In this document: positions 61,901 to 64,000 of the stretch, piece after piece | Layout of the letters: every line of letters begins with the position of its first letter | How positions within the stretch are numbered: position 1 is the stretch's first letter | Assembly: GCA_949361645.1 (NCBI GenBank) | Contig: OX442416.1 | Location: 2,405,430 to 2,469,429 of the forward strand | Source of the DNA: Spongilla lacustris | Taxonomy: Eukaryota; Porifera; Demospongiae; Spongillida; Spongillidae | DNA: 64,000 nt | Direction: 5' to 3' | Translations under genes and position numbers: made by a program | Notes under the pieces: generated by a model | Told to the model about the DNA's origin: nothing | The model's database searches: none | The model's input: the letters and a program-made list of their open reading frames with translations, nothing else

Positions 61901-64000
61901 CTAGATGTATTGTAATTTCACATAGCTACATGTTCAACAGTTTGACCTAACAAACTACGATTATGGTATTTACTCATTCCCTATATTACTAGAGTGGATA
62001 TTCTTTGCCCGACCAAAGCCCTTGAGGTTCACCACGCTCTAACTTGCAAGAGGGGCATAGTGATGTAATTGCAAGCCATAACCACCTTCGTGACACCTTG
62101 CATCAACTTTTCAAGAAAGCCTTGTACAACCCTAAGCTGGAAGCTGGCAGTGGCCTTGGTCATGACCAGAAACAATCTAGACCGGCAGACATTCTAGTTA
62201 ACAATTGGGGTTTCAATGGCAAACCTGCCCGGGTGGAAAAAATCGCGATAATATCGCGATATTTTTAATCGCGGCGATTATCGCGATAATCGCCGACAAA
62301 TCGCGCTAAACCCTAGCACTGTTCTGTAAAGATGGCGTATAATACCGTATGTCATTAATGCCTCGCCCCCAGGAGGGCGTATCACAAATCACGAGATCCA
62401 TGTAGCACAGTGCAGTCGTAACTTGAGCTAGGAGTAAGCTCGATCGATAAGTGCGTTAGACTAGTGTGTGCATGTGCGCGCGCGCGACATGTACTCAACT
62501 AGCTGTTGTAATACGTGTGGTTTGTGTACAGGTATCAATACGTTGTTCTTTGCTTCTGGGTGCATGCAGCTGCAGCGTGTCTTGTTCTATAGGCTATAGC
62601 TAAATGCTTATCTTGCACAGTAAAATCACTAGTTCCACATACATGTATTTATAAACATGCATTCAATGACAATAGATCAGAAACAGTCAAATTGATGCAT
62701 TGCACTTACAGAAGTGTTGCCCATTTCCAACAATGTCTGCACAACATCATCATGACCATTTTGAAGTGCCACATCAAGTGGGGTTATGTTGTTCTTCCAT
62801 ACAATAAAGGAGAAGCATTTAAGGTACAATACTTGTCACAAAGAGAGTCATAACTCAGCAACGAAACATGGTATGAACAAACCAATTACATTTTTGGTTT
62901 TAGCATGCATTTTAGTATCATTTTGTCAATTATTGGTGCATCAGGTGATAGATATGTTTACATTTCAGGAATACTGCAAGTAACACTGATCGGTAAGGTT
63001 AAAATGACATTTGCAAGTAATGGCAATAAATGATCCCTTGAAAGGGTAACCTTTACAATAAAAAGAGAAATCAACAGACTACAAATGGTTTGTGAACATG
63101 AGAGCAGACCTAAAGGAAACAACATCAGTGGGGAGACAATTCCAGATTTTACGAACACATTTAGTAAATGAGTTAAGTCTGATTGAACACTTAGGCAAAA
63201 CAACTGATTCTCACTTCAGACTGTGACCACGATAAAGAACTATCATGCATTTTTCATTTTAGCGTAGATTTTTAAAAATAGCACCACCCAGAATGGAAAT
63301 GCAGGTGTGTGCCTTAGTTCCCTCCAACCTCCATTCAATAAAGAAAGAGGATTTAACATGTATGATTCAAATACCACACAACTCTGATGAGAGTTGTTAT
63401 TTTTATACCCTTATTGTACTTTTGTACCCATGATGTACTTTATTTTAGTACCAGACTGAGGAAAAATTGTGTTAATATAACTTCTATTGTGTTAGCTGTG
63501 TCATTCATTGCTACTGCATTGTATACATAATCAGTACATTTCTGCCTGCACATTCTGGTAGCCAGCATGCATGACACTCCATACAAAAGAAAATATGGTA
63601 ACAAGCACATTCAATGATAAGTGCATACATTTACTTGTACACAGATTAATTACTATATATATTCAAACAGCCCATTTTAGTAAGCATTTCTTATTTGCAT
63701 TGCAAATTCGACTGCATATCACAGTTATAAGGCCTGCAGCCTAAATTCAAATGCAAATGTTACTTTTCTTATAAACGTTCTTAAAGAACAAGTAAACAAA
63801 ATGCAAAATTAAATGCAAGACCTTATACACATTTGCGATGCCAGAGAAGTTAGATTGAAGAATTGTTTCTGAGGATGTTGAGTTCACATAGGAAAGTTTA
63901 AAACCTGAAAAAGTTGTTGCCCTTTTCATAGAGACTTCTATACATCTACATGCACATGTAGTACCATACTCATAAAATGTGATTCAGAATATTGCTCCCA
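58830..64000 (-). CDS. Second death-ankyrin gene, 3' part only
   Basis: Exons 58,830-58,925 (terminal, TGA), 59,593-59,670, 59,790-59,843 and 62,710-62,793 (ankyrin) correspond one to one with 7,355; 8,096; 8,293; 9,612. Splice sites and frames are all kept despite replacement changes (for example PVAKQFVHE to PEAKEFVHK). The rest of the gene would lie beyond the window. Confidence 0.65.
59593..59670 (-). CDS. Penultimate exon, second death-ankyrin gene
   Basis: Codes VTKRQPHDMIRSLLQDMNVG then DTVHVH; donor GTAAGT. Confidence 0.65.
59790..59843 (-). CDS. Proline-rich exon, second death-ankyrin gene
   Basis: 54-bp exon coding EHYFPPEPIIPRIYAAPT; donor GTAAGG, phase 0. Confidence 0.6.
61222..61245. 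repeat. C24 homopolymer
   Basis: Uninterrupted run of 24 C. Confidence 0.95.
61515..61541. repeat. G27 homopolymer
   Basis: Uninterrupted run of 27 G at the right side of the ATGGTCC block. Confidence 0.95.
61990..62225 (+). pseudogene. YADD-family retroelement fragment
   Basis: Reads HHALTCKRG in one frame, then VIASHNHLRDTLHQLFKKAL, KLEAGSGLGHDQKQSRPADI and LVNNWGFNGKPA, the Cys-His to PAD region of the family, truncated at both ends. Absent from copy 1. Confidence 0.65.
62226..62620. mobile_element. TCGCGATA-rich fragment
   Basis: Begins with palindromic ATCGCGATAATATCGCGAT and AATCGCGGCGATTATCGCG words, like the subterminal parts of the hAT at 53,702; the right limit is where identity with copy 1 resumes (CACAGTAAAATCACTA). 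Confidence 0.5.
62710..62793 (-). CDS. Ankyrin exon, second death-ankyrin gene
   Basis: Codes NNITPLDVALQNGHDDVVQT then LLEMGNTS; one replacement (Q to D, two base changes) against 9,612-9,695, the other two changes silent. Confidence 0.75.
62794..64000. other. Intron of second death-ankyrin gene
   Basis: Matches 9,696-11,940 without its G tract and 920-bp insertion; nothing else recognised. Confidence 0.5.

Larger units (their letters stand above)
49129..64000. repeat. Segmental duplication, copy 2
   Basis: Counterpart of 1-11,940. Additions here relative to copy 1 include 49,700-50,680, 52,150-52,935, the hAT at 53,702-54,397, 56,366-56,648, 60,655-61,558 and 61,990-62,620. It runs past the window end. 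Confidence 0.9.

Overview
The window looks like nuclear DNA of an early-branching animal, most likely a demosponge. It is AT-rich, with short spliced exons separated by GT-AG introns, a death-domain/ankyrin gene of a kind that is expanded in sponges and cnidarians, a fast-evolving seven-transmembrane receptor, and fragments of a YADD-type reverse transcriptase family common in sponges and corals. The species assignment is inference. No rRNA, tRNA or CRISPR array was seen, and most of the window is transposon-derived.

The largest structure is a segmental duplication. Bases 1 to about 11,940 (copy 1) recur in the same order and orientation at 49,129 to 64,000 (copy 2). Both copies run off the window, copy 1 on the left and copy 2 on the right. 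Each holds, in order: a reverse-transcriptase relic with a 37-bp hairpin minisatellite, a broken seven-transmembrane receptor gene (minus strand), a decayed P-loop NTPase relic (plus strand), and the 3' end of a death-domain/ankyrin gene (minus strand). The copies differ by many insertions, so each often shows the empty site for an insertion in the other. Collapsed-haplotype or tandem-duplication explanations both remain open.

The main host gene is on the minus strand, from 36,640 down to 7,355. A death-domain exon (36,356-36,640) joins a short linker exon (33,428-33,484) and an 830-bp exon (24,495-25,324) coding an uncharacterised domain. A string of one-repeat-per-exon ankyrin units (24,104 to 9,612) and three short C-terminal exons follow. 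All junctions are phase-compatible. Its introns carry hAT elements, foldback elements, retroelement relics and a 4-kb inverted-repeat complex (27.0-31.2 kb). One ankyrin exon is interrupted by a 2.35-kb hAT element and is decayed.

Between the duplicated copies (31-49 kb) lie the death-domain exon and a dense transposon zone: a TAGGGTGTGTAACC hAT (34,189-35,371), a MULE-like element with a 9-bp target duplication (37,680-38,534), a broken ORF split by a foldback (39,568-40,464), and a three-layer nest. In the nest a 2.0-kb hAT (43,949-45,946, 8-bp target duplication) sits in the pol gene of a complete Ty3-type LTR element (42,539-49,005, 5-bp target duplication), which itself sits in a decayed YADD reverse transcriptase gene (41,301-49,430).
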